A DNA stretch of 64,000 nt from CAZUAQ01 sp964618455 (GTDB lineage: Bacteria > Planctomycetota > Phycisphaerae > UBA1845 > PWPN01): the NCBI GenBank assembly GCA_964618455.1, contig CAZUAQ010000022.1, forward strand, positions 1-64,000. Direction: 5' to 3'. Below the pieces are notes generated by a model. That model saw only the letters and a program-made list of their open reading frames with translations. It did not search any database and was not told the origin of the DNA. Numbering within the stretch: the stretch's first letter is position 1; each line of letters opens with the position of its first letter. Both the position numbers and the translations under genes were made by a program. Below, piece by piece: positions 63,994 to 64,000 of the stretch.

Positions 63994-64000
63994 GGGCACG

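Overview
The window is GC-rich bacterial chromosome, most likely from a planctomycete. The clues are two pseudopilin-like proteins with the GFTLIEVL cleavage/methylation motif followed by a hydrophobic helix, an ECF sigma factor next to a Ser/Thr kinase fused to a formylglycine-generating-enzyme-like domain, an FHA-GAF-PP2C regulator, a dockerin/thrombospondin-3 secreted hydrolase, and Tat-exported TIM-barrel sugar isomerases. No phage, insertion sequence, CRISPR or rRNA was seen. Genes are dense, on both strands and mostly housekeeping.

Layout. 0-7 kb: transaldolase, then a sigma factor/kinase/lipoprotein/metalloprotease group with ATGA overlaps; the kinase carries a probable one-base frameshift. 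7-12 kb: phosphorus-free membrane lipid genes (btaB-btaA, an LpxH-like phosphoesterase, and an OlsF-like double acyltransferase). 12-17 kb: PAP2 phosphatase, ArnT-like glycosyltransferase and SpeA. 17-21 kb: an argD-argF-rph-lipoprotein-rdgB group. 21-27 kb: a half-size UvrA, a tyrosine-rich small protein, a double-ACT protein, a structured 1 kb intergenic region behind a near-consensus promoter, and ribonuclease Y. 27-36 kb: trehalose synthesis (OtsA-OtsB fusion), a YcjR-like isomerase, beta-phosphoglucomutase, two pseudopilins and a GH65 phosphorylase. 36-50 kb: FHA-PP2C regulator, LolA-like protein, M42 peptidase, vWA protein, full-length UvrA, a membrane protein, an AI-2E family permease, an SDR and Pgi. 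50-57 kb: an RNA repair locus. 57-64 kb: secreted CocE-like hydrolase, aldehyde dehydrogenase, MATE-like transporter and a Tat-exported isomerase.

The most remarkable part is 50.4-56.7 kb. RtcR (CARF domain plus sigma54 activator) is divergent from rsr (TROVE/Ro60), slipin and rtcA on the minus strand. A 33-nt perfect palindrome and a sigma54-type promoter lie between. The spacers of this operon are packed with structured RNA. Four elements between slipin and rtcA share one architecture: a terminal helix, a 5' ATGC(C/G)G internal-loop strand, a 7-bp upper helix with an invariant central G.U pair, and a 3' CA..TTG loop strand. Terminal and upper helices differ in sequence but stay paired. Two elements carry a circularly permuted tRNA: T arm first, acceptor stem closed by a loop, D arm last, and the chain opened in the anticodon arm. 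I read these as a tandem family of Y RNAs that display a mimic of an anticodon-nicked tRNA to the TROVE ring. An intact tRNA-Leu(GAG) sits among them. A 19-bp hairpin RNA and a T-arm element sit between rsr and slipin. No rtcB is visible.
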